Positions 1 to 5,927 are shown, counted from the stretch's first letter. The stretch is DNA of 6,062 nt from Alphaproteobacteria bacterium (GCA_022826345.1 JAJDVB010000098.1:1-6062), one strand, 5' to 3'. Notes: generated by a model not told the origin, from the letters alone. Numbers and translations: made by a program.

Positions 1-278
1 CCGATCGCCGGGTTGAACGCATTATCCGCCGCCGGCTTGGCGGATGGCGCGGGTTTTGCCGGCATCCGCTCCGCCCGGGCGGATTGTGCCTTGAGCGCCG
101 AGAGCTGAGACTCGAGCGCCTGCAGGCGCGCTTCGTAGTCCTGCTTGAGAGCCTCGATCTCTGCCGCCAGTGCCTCCGCGCTCGGCGGCGCCGGAGATTG
201 GGCGCCGCTCTGGGCGGAAAGCAGCAGAGCCGGCAGCGCGACCGCGGCAAGGCGGGCTATCCCGGTGCTCTTACGCAT
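1..278 (-). CDS. Exported coiled-coil protein, N-terminal part (possible zinc-regulated outer-membrane protein)
   Basis: The gene starts at the ATG complementary to 276-278 and runs off the left edge after 92 codons, so its C-terminal part is missing. A good ribosome site (AAGGAG on the minus strand, 285-290) lies 6 nt before the start. Residues 1-27 look like a Sec signal peptide: basic MRKSTGIAR, then a hydrophobic stretch ending near SAQSGAQ. Residues about 34-70 are rich in Ala, Glu, Leu and Gln with heptad-like spacing (AEIEALKQDYEARLQALE), suggesting a short coiled coil. A Pro/Ala/Lys linker follows, ending in NAFNPAI. A signal peptide, short coiled coil and FNPAI-type segment are, from memory, typical of zinc-regulated TonB-receptor-like or porin-like outer-membrane proteins. 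The divergent zur gene supports this. The reading frame is well supported; the function is inferred, and another porin or periplasmic coiled-coil protein is possible. Confidence 0.72.
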   Translation of the reverse strand, partial: MRKSTGIARLAAVALPALLLSAQSGAQSPAPPSAEALAAEIEALKQDYEARLQALESQLSALKAQSARAERMPAKPAPSAKPAADNAFNPAI

Positions 279-363
279 TGCACTCTCCTTCAGACAATGT
301 AATTCCGCAAACCCACGCTGAGCAGTGCCGGCGTCCCTTATTAGCAACATGATAACCTTACGA

Positions 364-381
364 TTAACATTATGATATTAC
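364..381. promoter_or_regulatory. Candidate Zur box (imperfect 18-bp dyad)
   Basis: TTAACATTATGATATTAC is an imperfect inverted repeat with 6 of 9 positions matching between arms. It lies in the only strongly AT-rich island (about 340-381) of the divergent intergenic region. Known Zur sites in proteobacteria are AT-rich dyads with arms like GTTAT/ATAAC or GTAAT/ATTAC, and this one ends in ATTAC. It contains TATGAT (371-376, plus strand) and CATAAT (369-374, minus strand), both one base from the -10 consensus, so a bound repressor could block transcription both ways. No convincing -35 is seen for either direction. Assignment to Zur rests on its position between zur and a likely zinc-responsive gene. 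Confidence 0.45.
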
Positions 382-426
382 GCCACAGTCGGCAACCGCA
401 GCGTAGGTATGAGAACGCGTTGGGCC

Positions 427-463
427 ACTAGCCACCTCGCCTGCGGGAGCGAGGTGGTGTAGT
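427..463 (+). promoter_or_regulatory. Strong hairpin in the presumed zur leader
   Basis: CCACCTCGC (432-440) pairs perfectly with GCGAGGTGG (449-457) around an 8-nt loop. The stem extends by a G-U pair and, past one bulged G at 459, by ACTA/TAGT (427-430 with 460-463). No run of T follows on the plus strand, so it is not a classical terminator. It lies between the candidate Zur box and the zur start (56 nt upstream of the ATG), so it would be in the 5' leader if zur is transcribed from the AT-rich island. It could affect translation or mRNA stability, or be a relic of another element. Confidence 0.5.
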
Positions 464-518
464 CTTAGAGCCGCCCGGGACGCGCCGCCGGACCGGTCGA
501 CACCGGAGACCCAGTGCC

Positions 519-1013
519 ATGAACAGCCCGCAGGAACGGAATGGCGGGTTCCTCCCCGACCGGCACGATCACGGCGACTGCGTGGAAGCCGCGCTGGAGG
601 AGGCGATAGCGGTTTGCGGCGACCGCGGGGTGCGGCTGACGCCAGTGCGCCGGCGGGTGCTCGAAATCATCTGGCAGGGCCACCGTCCGCTCGGTGCCTA
701 CGCCATTCTGGAAGTGCTTTCTGGCGAGGGCCATTCTTCCGCACCGCCCACGGTCTATCGCGCGCTCGAGTTCCTGCTCACCCAGGGGCTGGTACACCGG
801 CTGTCGTCGCTGAACGCCTTCGTCGGCTGTTCCCGTCCCGGCCATCCGGGTGCGGGGCAGTTCCTGCTGTGCACCGCCTGCGGCACGGCGGCCGAGCTCA
901 ACGACCCGGACATCGAACGCGCGATCGAGCATGGCGCAGCGGCGGAGGGCTTCGTCTGCCGGGATCATACCGTGGAGATCAGCGGCCTCTGCCCGCGTTG
1001 CCGCGAGGCCTGA
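519..1013 (+). CDS. zur: Fur-family zinc uptake regulator Zur
   Basis: This 164-residue protein has the length and layout of Zur: an N-terminal winged helix (about 20-95) and a C-terminal metal-binding dimerisation domain. The DNA-binding part carries LTPVRRRVLEIIWQ, then APPTVYRALEFLLTQGLVH with the family recognition helix. Metal ligands match those of E. coli Zur: H93, C104, H109 and E126 fit the regulatory zinc site, and C118/C121 with C158/C161 form the structural Cys4 zinc site. The phrase LNAFVGC, the PGH segment and the closing CPRC favour Zur over Fur, Mur or PerR. The His/Asp-rich HDHGD near the N terminus may be an extra weak metal contact. GGAGA at 505-509 lies 9 nt before the ATG. 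With zinc bound, Zur represses uptake genes, here probably the divergent exported-protein gene and perhaps itself. No znuABC genes are in the window. Confidence 0.9.
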   Translation: MNSPQERNGGFLPDRHDHGDCVEAALEEAIAVCGDRGVRLTPVRRRVLEIIWQGHRPLGAYAILEVLSGEGHSSAPPTVYRALEFLLTQGLVHRLSSLNAFVGCSRPGHPGAGQFLLCTACGTAAELNDPDIERAIEHGAAAEGFVCRDHTVEISGLCPRCREA

Positions 1014-1055
1014 CCGACTACTCGAGATCGTTCCGCAGGGAAGGTGGTCGAATAG

Positions 1056-1116
1056 CTCGGCCTTTCGGCACTCGCCCTCACAGATCCGGGCGTGCGGCCT
1101 TCCCGCATGGCATCTG
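1056..1116. mobile_element. Possible decayed group II intron fragment
   Basis: The segment contains CACTCGCCCTCACAGATC followed by CGGGCGTGCGGCCTTCCCGC. From memory this resembles a conserved stretch of bacterial group II introns, in which CAGATCCGGACGTGCG-like sequence precedes a C-rich GCAT segment. It folds well: CAGAT (1081-1085) pairs with ATCTG (1112-1116), and inside that CGTGCGG (1091-1097) pairs with CCGCATG (1103-1109) around CCTTC, with one G-U pair. The usual continuation is not seen, and there is no reverse transcriptase frame or catalytic domain V, so only a remnant could be present. The resemblance was not verified by alignment; an unrelated hairpin is the alternative. Confidence 0.3.
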
Positions 1117-1280
1117 TCGAATTCGGGCCGCCGTTGCGGGCAGGACAGCGCATCGCGACCAACGGGGCCGGCGTCATTCTGGGCACCGGAAAGAGGGAGG
1201 CTCAAAGGCTGGGTAATCCACTTGAACGAGATCAAGGGGCATGACCGCGACGACACCAGCGAAACAACCTTTATTTTCGG

Positions 1281-1297
1281 CCGGAAGGTTCTTCCGG
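1281..1297. repeat. Perfect 7-bp inverted repeat, 3-nt loop
   Basis: CCGGAAG (1281-1287) and CTTCCGG (1291-1297) form a perfect stem around GTT. No T run follows on either strand, so a terminator role is not supported. It lies in the gene-poor gap between zur and lysR. Confidence 0.5.
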
Positions 1298-1379
1298 GTT
1301 CAGGTCGACCGCCGGATCGAGGACGTCGAAGACATGGCCAGATGCTCGCCGCGAAGTCGATCATTTCTGCCAAATGGAG

Positions 1380-1404
1380 CGCGCCGGTAACGCGGACCGG
1401 CGCG
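1380..1404. repeat. Perfect 9-bp inverted repeat, 7-nt loop
   Basis: CGCGCCGGT (1380-1388) pairs with ACCGGCGCG (1396-1404) around AACGCGG. It lies about 145 nt beyond the lysR stop codon, on its 3' side. No T run follows, so if it ends transcripts it would be as an mRNA-protecting or Rho-associated stem rather than an intrinsic terminator. Confidence 0.5.
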
Positions 1405-1547
1405 ACTTGCGTGAACCGATCGAGCGCGGTGCGCCGTCACATTGTGGGACGATACCTTTGTCGCTACGAGGAACCGGAAGCACGCCGAGAGTGAAGCCCG
1501 GCGCATCCCATCAGTGCCCGGATGCGAGCCGCCCGCGCCACCTGAGC

Positions 1548-2426
1548 CTATTGCATCAAGTCCGATTGGAGCTCTCTCATGAATCCTTCCAGGATGACAG
1601 ATCGCTGTCGGTCGCGGGGAAGCAGCAAGGCGACCTTGAAGGTTACGTGAGGCTCGAAATCGATGAAGTCGATATCGCCGTCCCGGTTGTGGCGAGCGGT
1701 CAGCGGATCGACCAGGCCTATCCCGGCGCCGTGGCGGATATAGGCGCACACCGATTCCATCGTCTGCGTCTCGATCACGACGTTCCAGCGGGCGTTTCGG
1801 AAAAGGAATGCCTGCTCCGTCTGCGAATGGACTGCGTGCTCCGGTAGCAGGGAGATGAACGGAATGCCATCGAGTTCTTCTGGACGGACGGTTGCCCGCC
1901 CGGCGAGCGGGTGATCGCGCGGAACGGCGCAGACGCAGCGAAACTCAAACTCCTCGATCTCGACCGATGGATGGTCGATCGGCGTCTCGACGATGGCAAG
2001 GTCGTATAGCTGGGTTTGCAACAGTCCCTGCATCATCTCCGAGCGGCGCGCGAGCACGGTCACCCGCAGCGCGGGCCGCCCGGCGCGGAAACGGCTCACG
2101 ACACGCGGCAGGAAATCGATCGCGATATCGGGATATGCGGCTATCACCAGATTGCCGAACGTCTGGTCGCGGATTTGACGCGCCCTCTGGCTGGTCAGCT
2201 CGACGCTGTCCAGGGTGCGCGCGACATCGGACGACAGGTAGTGCGCCTCGGGCGTCGGCACCAGGCGGCCCCGGATCCGCCGGAACAGTGCAAAACCGAG
2301 CTCGCGCTCCAGGTTGGCTACGAGGCTGCTCGCCGATGGCTGGGAGATTCCCAACGCCTTTGCCGCGCCCGTCACCGTGCCCGTCGTCATGATTTCTCGG
2401 AAGCACTCCAGTTGACGAAAATTCAT
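1548..2426 (-). CDS. LysR-family transcriptional regulator
   Basis: The 292-residue product has normal LysR length. Residues 1-60 form the winged helix-turn-helix, starting MNFRQLECFREIMTTGTVT and continuing with AAKALGISQPSASSLVANLE, followed by the typical ELGFALFRR...LVPTPEA wing. A linker helix (about 61-89) leads to the periplasmic-binding-protein-like effector domain (from about 91, GNLVIAAYPDIAIDFLP), which ends in a C-terminal helix. The ATG (complement of 2424-2426) places the first helix exactly where the family expects it; the ribosome site is weak. It is transcribed away from the transporter-hydrolase operon across a 189-bp region with a T-N11-A dyad, the usual arrangement for a LysR protein that represses itself and activates its divergent neighbour. 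The inducer is unknown; the substrate or product of the neighbouring hydrolase is the natural guess. The order resembles atzR beside the cyanuric acid operon, but no orthology is claimed. Confidence 0.92.
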   Translation of the reverse strand: MNFRQLECFREIMTTGTVTGAAKALGISQPSASSLVANLERELGFALFRRIRGRLVPTPEAHYLSSDVARTLDSVELTSQRARQIRDQTFGNLVIAAYPDIAIDFLPRVVSRFRAGRPALRVTVLARRSEMMQGLLQTQLYDLAIVETPIDHPSVEIEEFEFRCVCAVPRDHPLAGRATVRPEELDGIPFISLLPEHAVHSQTEQAFLFRNARWNVVIETQTMESVCAYIRHGAGIGLVDPLTARHNRDGDIDFIDFEPHVTFKVALLLPRDRQRSVILEGFMRELQSDLMQ

Positions 2427-2448
2427 GGTGTCACCGGCAGTGCCCAGT

Positions 2449-2465
2449 CATAGAAAGACCCTATG
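2449..2465. promoter_or_regulatory. Candidate LysR-type operator (T-N11-A dyad)
   Basis: CATAG (2449-2453) and CTATG (2461-2465) are perfect inverted arms around 7 bases, giving the LysR-box pattern T-N11-A (T2451, A2463). It lies 23 bp upstream of the lysR start, in the divergent control region. A second CTATG half-site occurs at 2492-2496, 31 bp (about three helical turns) further toward the operon, as expected for a recognition site plus activation half-site bound by a tetramer. TATGAC on the minus strand (2447-2452) could be the lysR -10, which would allow autorepression. Confidence 0.55.
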
Positions 2466-2475
2466 GTACACGGAA

Positions 2476-2489
2476 AACAAACTATTGTT
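2476..2489. promoter_or_regulatory. Small palindrome in the divergent control region
   Basis: AACAA (2476-2480) and TTGTT (2485-2489) are inverted arms around ACTA. It lies between the T-N11-A dyad and the second CTATG half-site, in the most AT-rich part of the region. TTGTTC (2485-2490) could serve as a weak -35 for the operon, but no clear -10 sits at the right distance. It may be part of an extended LysR footprint or a site for another factor. Confidence 0.35.
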
Positions 2490-2570
2490 CACTATGCTCG
2501 GCGATCCGTTACGCTTTCCCATCGGTGCGTGGCTATACCCAGTCCTCTGAACGCTCGCGCAGCCGCAACA

Positions 2571-2594
2571 GGCCCGACCGAATTCGGTCCGGCC
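2571..2594. promoter_or_regulatory. 24-bp inverted repeat just upstream of the operon
   Basis: The core GACCGAATTCGGTC (2576-2589) is a perfect 14-bp palindrome. Beyond one C/C mismatch on each side it extends with GGCC at both ends (2571-2574 and 2591-2594). It ends 21 nt before the binding-protein ATG and 8 nt before its GGGGAG ribosome site (2603-2608). As DNA it could be an operator for a dimeric regulator different from the LysR protein; as RNA a tight hairpin is less likely because the core has no loop. Confidence 0.5.
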
Positions 2595-2615
2595 CACCTC
2601 TAGGGGAGACATCGG

Positions 2616-3647
2616 ATGAAACGCAGCGCCATTCTTTCCATCGCCGCGGTGGCGTTGATCGCCGTGGCGGCCGGTCCGCCCGGACTCGGGCAGACCGCCG
2701 AGGCCCAGGGCATGAAGACCGTCCGCGTCGGCATGAGCTGGATACCGAATGTCGAGTATGGCGGGGTGTGGCTGGCCCTGGAGAAGGGCTACTTCGCCGA
2801 GGAGAAGCTCGACATCAAGTACTTCCCGGGCGGACCCAACGCGCCCAAGCCGCTGGTGACGCTCGCCGCCGGAAAGGTCGATATCGGCTATGGCGGCTGG
2901 TTGCCGTTTCTCGATGCGGTCTCGCGCGGCAACGATTTCGTGCTGGTCGCGGCGACCTTCTCGGTCTCGCCGCTCGGCATCCTGTCGCTGGGCGGCAACC
3001 CGATCACCAAGCCGGCCGACATCGTGGGCAAGAAGATCCTCGCCCAGGGCGCCAAGGAGCGCAAGGCGATCTCGGCAACGCTCAAGCTCAACGGCCTGCC
3101 CGACAAGTGGCAACACGTCCCCGCCGGCTATTCGCCCGAGCCGCTGCTCAACAAGCAGGGCGACGGCTACACCGCCTTCGGCACCAACCAGGCGGTGTCC
3201 CTCGAGCTCAAGGGCCTGAAGCGGGGCAAGGATTTCCACTTCGTGTCGTTTGCGGATCTGGGCTACCGGTCCTACGGCACCATCATCTTCACGACGCGGT
3301 CCTATCTTGAGTCGAACCGGGCGCAGGTCGTGGGTTTCCTGCGCGCCCTGACCCGCGGCTGGATCGACAATGCGCGAGATCCGAGCGTTGCCGCCGGGCT
3401 GGCGGTCAAGAAATACGGCGCGGATCTGGGGCTGAACCCCAAGCAGCAGCTTCGCCAGAACCAGATCCAGATCGAGATGATGAAGGATCCGAAGAATCCG
3501 GCGCAAAAGATGCTGGTCATCGATCCGGCCACCATCTCCGGCCCGCTCTACGCCGCGGCCAAGGCGACGGGGCGCAAGAACCTGCCGCCGGTCGACAAGC
3601 TCGCCGATCCGTCGCTGATGAAGGAAGTTTACTCGAGCCTCAAGTAA
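2616..3647 (+). CDS. ABC transporter substrate-binding protein, NMT1/THI5 (SsuA-like) family
   Basis: The 343-residue precursor has a signal peptide (residues 1-30, basic MKRS, hydrophobic AILSIAAVALIAVAA, probable cleavage after TAEA). It has no cysteine, so it is a soluble periplasmic protein rather than a lipoprotein. The mature part opens with VRVGMSWIPNVEYGGVWLA and then EKGYFAEEKLDIKYFPGG, the hallmark start of the NMT1/THI5 fold, followed by LVTLAAGKVDIG (81-91), a typical second motif. Relatives bind pyrimidine precursors, sulfonates, nitrate-like ions or N-heterocycles; the exact ligand cannot be read here. The aromatic positions around W42 and W95 may line the pocket (inference). 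GGGGAG (2603-2608) lies 7 nt before the ATG. It is the first gene of the operon, followed by an amidohydrolase and an ABC ATPase, so it should feed substrate to that transporter. Confidence 0.9.
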   Translation: MKRSAILSIAAVALIAVAAGPPGLGQTAEAQGMKTVRVGMSWIPNVEYGGVWLALEKGYFAEEKLDIKYFPGGPNAPKPLVTLAAGKVDIGYGGWLPFLDAVSRGNDFVLVAATFSVSPLGILSLGGNPITKPADIVGKKILAQGAKERKAISATLKLNGLPDKWQHVPAGYSPEPLLNKQGDGYTAFGTNQAVSLELKGLKRGKDFHFVSFADLGYRSYGTIIFTTRSYLESNRAQVVGFLRALTRGWIDNARDPSVAAGLAVKKYGADLGLNPKQQLRQNQIQIEMMKDPKNPAQKMLVIDPATISGPLYAAAKATGRKNLPPVDKLADPSLMKEVYSSLK

Positions 3648-3669
3648 CCGCGCGATCGAACCGTGCCAG

Positions 3670-3692
3670 GGGGGCCGGCGTGTCCGGCCCCC
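3670..3692 (+). promoter_or_regulatory. GC-rich intercistronic hairpin
   Basis: GGGGGCCGG (3670-3678) pairs perfectly with CCGGCCCCC (3684-3692) around the 5-nt loop CGTGT. It begins 22 nt after the binding-protein stop codon and ends 35 nt before the hydrolase start. No T run follows, so it should not fully stop transcription. Such stems after the binding-protein gene of ABC operons often protect the upstream mRNA from 3' exonucleases or partly attenuate, giving more binding protein than downstream products; that role is inferred here. Confidence 0.65.
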
Positions 3693-3727
3693 GGCGGCGC
3701 GCGGCCACGCGTTCGGGGTAACTCCAG

Positions 3728-5110
3728 ATGACGGACCGAAAGCGCGAGCCGGTGGATCTGCTGATCGCCGGCGCCGACGTGGTGTGCCTCGACCCGGCGG
3801 GGACGGTGGTCCCCGACGGCGCGATCGCGGTCTCGGGCAACCGCATAAGCTGGATCGGGCCGGGTTCCGACGCGCGTCGACTGTTCGACGCCGCCTCGAC
3901 GGTCGACGGCGCCGGCACGATCGCCATGCCGGGACTGATAGACACCCATGTGCATACCGCCCAGCATCTGCTGCGCGGCAAGATCGCCGAGATCGCGCGT
4001 CGCGAGCGGGTGAAGATTCCGATCTGGAAGAACTACTACATCCCGTTCGAGGCGATGCTCGACCCCGAGGACGTCTACCTGAGCGGGCTCGCCTGCTACG
4101 CCAACATGATCACCGTCGGCACCACATGCTTCGCCGAGGCCGGCGGGCCTCACCCCGACGAGATGGGCCGTGCCGCGCTGGAAACCGGCATACGCGGTTT
4201 CCTCGCCTGCTCGATCATCGACCAGGGCGAGGCCTTCCCCGTGCCGATGCGCATGGAGACCGATCGCGCCCTGTGCACCAACGTGGAGCTGGTCGGGCGA
4301 TGGGCGGGCCAGGACCGGGTGCGAGCTTGGCTCGGGCTGCGCCAGATCATCACCTGCTCGCCGGCGCTGATCGGGATGACGGTCGAGGCCGCGCACGAGC
4401 TGGACAGCCGCATCCACGTCCATCTCTGCGAGGGCTCCTACGAAATCGACTACACGATGGAGCGGTTCGGCAAGCGCCCCGCCGAATACATGGAAAGCAT
4501 CGACGGGCTGGGCGATTTCCTCCATACCGCCCACTCGACCCTGGCCTCGCCCGGCGAGATCGAGCTCTACGCCGAGCGCGACTGCTCGGTCGGCCATTGC
4601 CCGTTCAACAACTACCATGTCGGACCCCATCCCCTGCTGCGCATGCGCCAGCGCGGCATACGGGTGGGGCTCGGGACCGACGGGGCGGCCTCGTGGAGCT
4701 CGCTCGATTTATTCCGGGCGGCCCACGCGGCGCGTATCGGGCAGCAGGCGGTGGCGGGGACGCCGCTGCACTTCCACGACATCATGCCGAGCGAGGAGCT
4801 GATCCGCGTCGCGACCGGTGGCGGCGCCGCGGCGCTCGGGGTGGAGGAGGAGATCGGCAGCCTTGAGGTCGGCAAGAAGGCCGATATCCTGATCGTCGAA
4901 TGCGGCGAGATGGATCAGACTCCGCGCTACGATCCGCTGTTCGCCGTGGCCACAATGACGGTCGGGCGCGATGTCCGCACCGTCGTCATCGACGGCGAAG
5001 TTGTCATGAAGGATCGCGAATTGCTCACCGTCGATCGCGACAGGCTGATCCACGACCTAAAGGCGCGCCTCCCCGGGCTCATGGATCGGTTCCAGAGCGT
5101 CGCCCGCTGA
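3728..5110 (+). CDS. Metal-dependent amidohydrolase (AtzA/TrzN/SsnA-type deaminase family)
   Basis: This 460-residue cytosolic protein has the composite amidohydrolase fold. A small N-terminal beta sandwich (about 1-65) precedes a TIM barrel opening with MPGLIDTHVHTAQHLLRG, and the sandwich is completed by the C-terminal end (GSLEVGKKADILIVE onward). Mononuclear metal ligands are all present: H74 and H76, H232 in HVHLCEG, H269 in HTAHS, and D318 in GLGTDG; E235 is the likely general acid/base. GHCPFNN (289-295) replaces the common HCPxSN, and the segment after GTDG reads AASWSS rather than the usual xSNN, so substrate contacts may differ. Relatives deaminate guanine, cytosine, S-adenosylhomocysteine or methylthioadenosine, or dechlorinate or deaminate s-triazines. 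GGGGTAA (3715-3721) lies 6 nt before the ATG. Its place between binding protein and ATPase points to hydrolysis of the imported compound. The family is secure; the substrate is unknown. Confidence 0.92.
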   Translation: MTDRKREPVDLLIAGADVVCLDPAGTVVPDGAIAVSGNRISWIGPGSDARRLFDAASTVDGAGTIAMPGLIDTHVHTAQHLLRGKIAEIARRERVKIPIWKNYYIPFEAMLDPEDVYLSGLACYANMITVGTTCFAEAGGPHPDEMGRAALETGIRGFLACSIIDQGEAFPVPMRMETDRALCTNVELVGRWAGQDRVRAWLGLRQIITCSPALIGMTVEAAHELDSRIHVHLCEGSYEIDYTMERFGKRPAEYMESIDGLGDFLHTAHSTLASPGEIELYAERDCSVGHCPFNNYHVGPHPLLRMRQRGIRVGLGTDGAASWSSLDLFRAAHAARIGQQAVAGTPLHFHDIMPSEELIRVATGGGAAALGVEEEIGSLEVGKKADILIVECGEMDQTPRYDPLFAVATMTVGRDVRTVVIDGEVVMKDRELLTVDRDRLIHDLKARLPGLMDRFQSVAR

Positions 5111-5135
5111 GGGTCGCCGCCCGGAGGACCACGGC

Positions 5136-5927
5136 ATGACCGGCGCCGCGATCTCCATCGAGCACGTCACCAAGCGGTTCCCACTCAAGGGGCAGGCCGA
5201 CGGCGTGCTTGCCCTGGAGGACATCTCGATCGCCGTGGCGCGGTCCGAGTTCGTTGCCCTGCTGGGGCCGAGCGGGTGCGGAAAGAGCACCCTGCTTCGG
5301 CTAGTCGCCTCGCTGGAGCGCCCGACGGAGGGCACCGTGAGCATCGGCGGCGAAGACCCCCTTAGCCTGTCGGCGCGCCATGCGCTCGGCATCGCCTTCC
5401 AGGACCACGCGTTGCTCCCCTGGCTCACGGTCCGCGACAACATCGCGCTCCCGTTCAGCCTCGCCAACCGTCCGGTCGATCGGGAGGCGGTCGGCGGGCT
5501 GATCGACCTCGTCGGGCTCAACGGGTTCGAGACCGCGCGCCCGGGACAGCTTTCCGGCGGCATGCGCCAGCGCGTCTCCATTGCGCGCTCTCTGGTGCTG
5601 GAGCCAGAGGTGTTGCTGCTGGACGAGCCGTTCGGCGCGCTCGACGCGGTGACCCGGCGGCAGATGAATATCGAGCTGCAACGAATCTGGTCGCGCCAGC
5701 GCATCACCACGATCCTGGTCACCCACTCGGTCGACGAGGCGCTGTTCCTGGCCGACCGCGTCCTGGTCCTCAGCGCGCGGCCGGGCCGCATCATCCGCGA
5801 GGTGGCGACGCCCTTCGACCGCCCGCGCGATCCCGCGGTGATGAGGAGCACCGAATTCCACGATCTTGTCGACGACCTCACCGACGCCCTGCATCCTGGG
5901 GAAGGGACGGGGCATGACGGGCCTTAA
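5136..5927 (+). CDS. ABC transporter ATP-binding protein, nitrate/sulfonate/taurine (SsuB/TauB-like) type
   Basis: The 263-residue product is a complete cytoplasmic nucleotide-binding subunit. Visible motifs in order are Walker A GPSGCGKST (44-52), Q-loop Q89 in AFQDHALLPWLTVRDNI, signature LSGGMRQR (139-146), Walker B VLLLDEP (159-165), D-loop GALD (167-170) and the switch histidine H197 in LVTHSVDEA. The LLPWLTVRDNIALPF phrase and the ARPGRI segment (214-219) are typical of the SsuB/TauB/NrtD group that partners NMT1/THI5-like binding proteins, so it should power import of the ligand captured by the protein at 2616-3647. GGAGGA (5123-5128) lies 7 nt before the ATG, and the gap to the hydrolase is only 25 nt, so the genes are probably cotranscribed. 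Its 3' end overlaps a possible permease start at 5914. Confidence 0.94.
   Translation: MTGAAISIEHVTKRFPLKGQADGVLALEDISIAVARSEFVALLGPSGCGKSTLLRLVASLERPTEGTVSIGGEDPLSLSARHALGIAFQDHALLPWLTVRDNIALPFSLANRPVDREAVGGLIDLVGLNGFETARPGQLSGGMRQRVSIARSLVLEPEVLLLDEPFGALDAVTRRQMNIELQRIWSRQRITTILVTHSVDEALFLADRVLVLSARPGRIIREVATPFDRPRDPAVMRSTEFHDLVDDLTDALHPGEGTGHDGP

Larger units (their letters stand above)
1014..1547. other. Intergenic stretch between convergent zur and lysR, no convincing gene
   Basis: This 534-base gap separates the converging 3' ends of zur and the LysR gene. All longer open frames through it either overlap zur out of frame or lack a ribosome site and family resemblance. Two tiny frames joined by an ATGA overlap are visible, 1107-1244 (45 codons, beginning MASVEFGPPLRAGQ) and 1241-1390 (49 codons, beginning MTATTPAKQPLFSAGRFFRV). 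I recognise neither and do not call them as genes. The gap also holds two perfect-stem hairpins (1281-1297, 1380-1404) and a group II intron-like fragment (about 1056-1116). None of the hairpins has a T run, so no intrinsic terminator is evident for either flanking gene. Mixed, decayed content suggests an old insertion or gene remnant. Confidence 0.6.

Noticed and set aside
1281..1297. GAA-N2-TTC pattern resembling a heat-shock element, or a terminator stem
   Set aside because: The heat-shock element is eukaryotic, and no T run follows on either strand; kept only as an inverted repeat.
465..1373. Long minus-strand open frame of 302 codons across zur and the following gap
   Set aside because: It is antisense to zur, whose family motifs are clear; its product is Arg/Pro/Ala-rich with no recognisable domain, as expected for the opposite strand of GC-rich coding DNA.
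2448..3506. Minus-strand open frame of 352 codons opposite the binding-protein gene
   Set aside because: Its composition (Arg, Gly, Leu, His-rich) and lack of motifs mark it as antisense to the well-supported NMT1/THI5 gene.
3629..4630. Minus-strand open frame of 333 codons opposite the amidohydrolase gene
   Set aside because: It overlaps the gene with complete metal-binding motifs and shows no family resemblance; GC-rich third positions keep the antisense frame open.
3784..4866. Plus-strand 360-codon frame inside the amidohydrolase gene
   Set aside because: Arg-rich out-of-frame translation without motifs; the alternative frame contains all catalytic residues.
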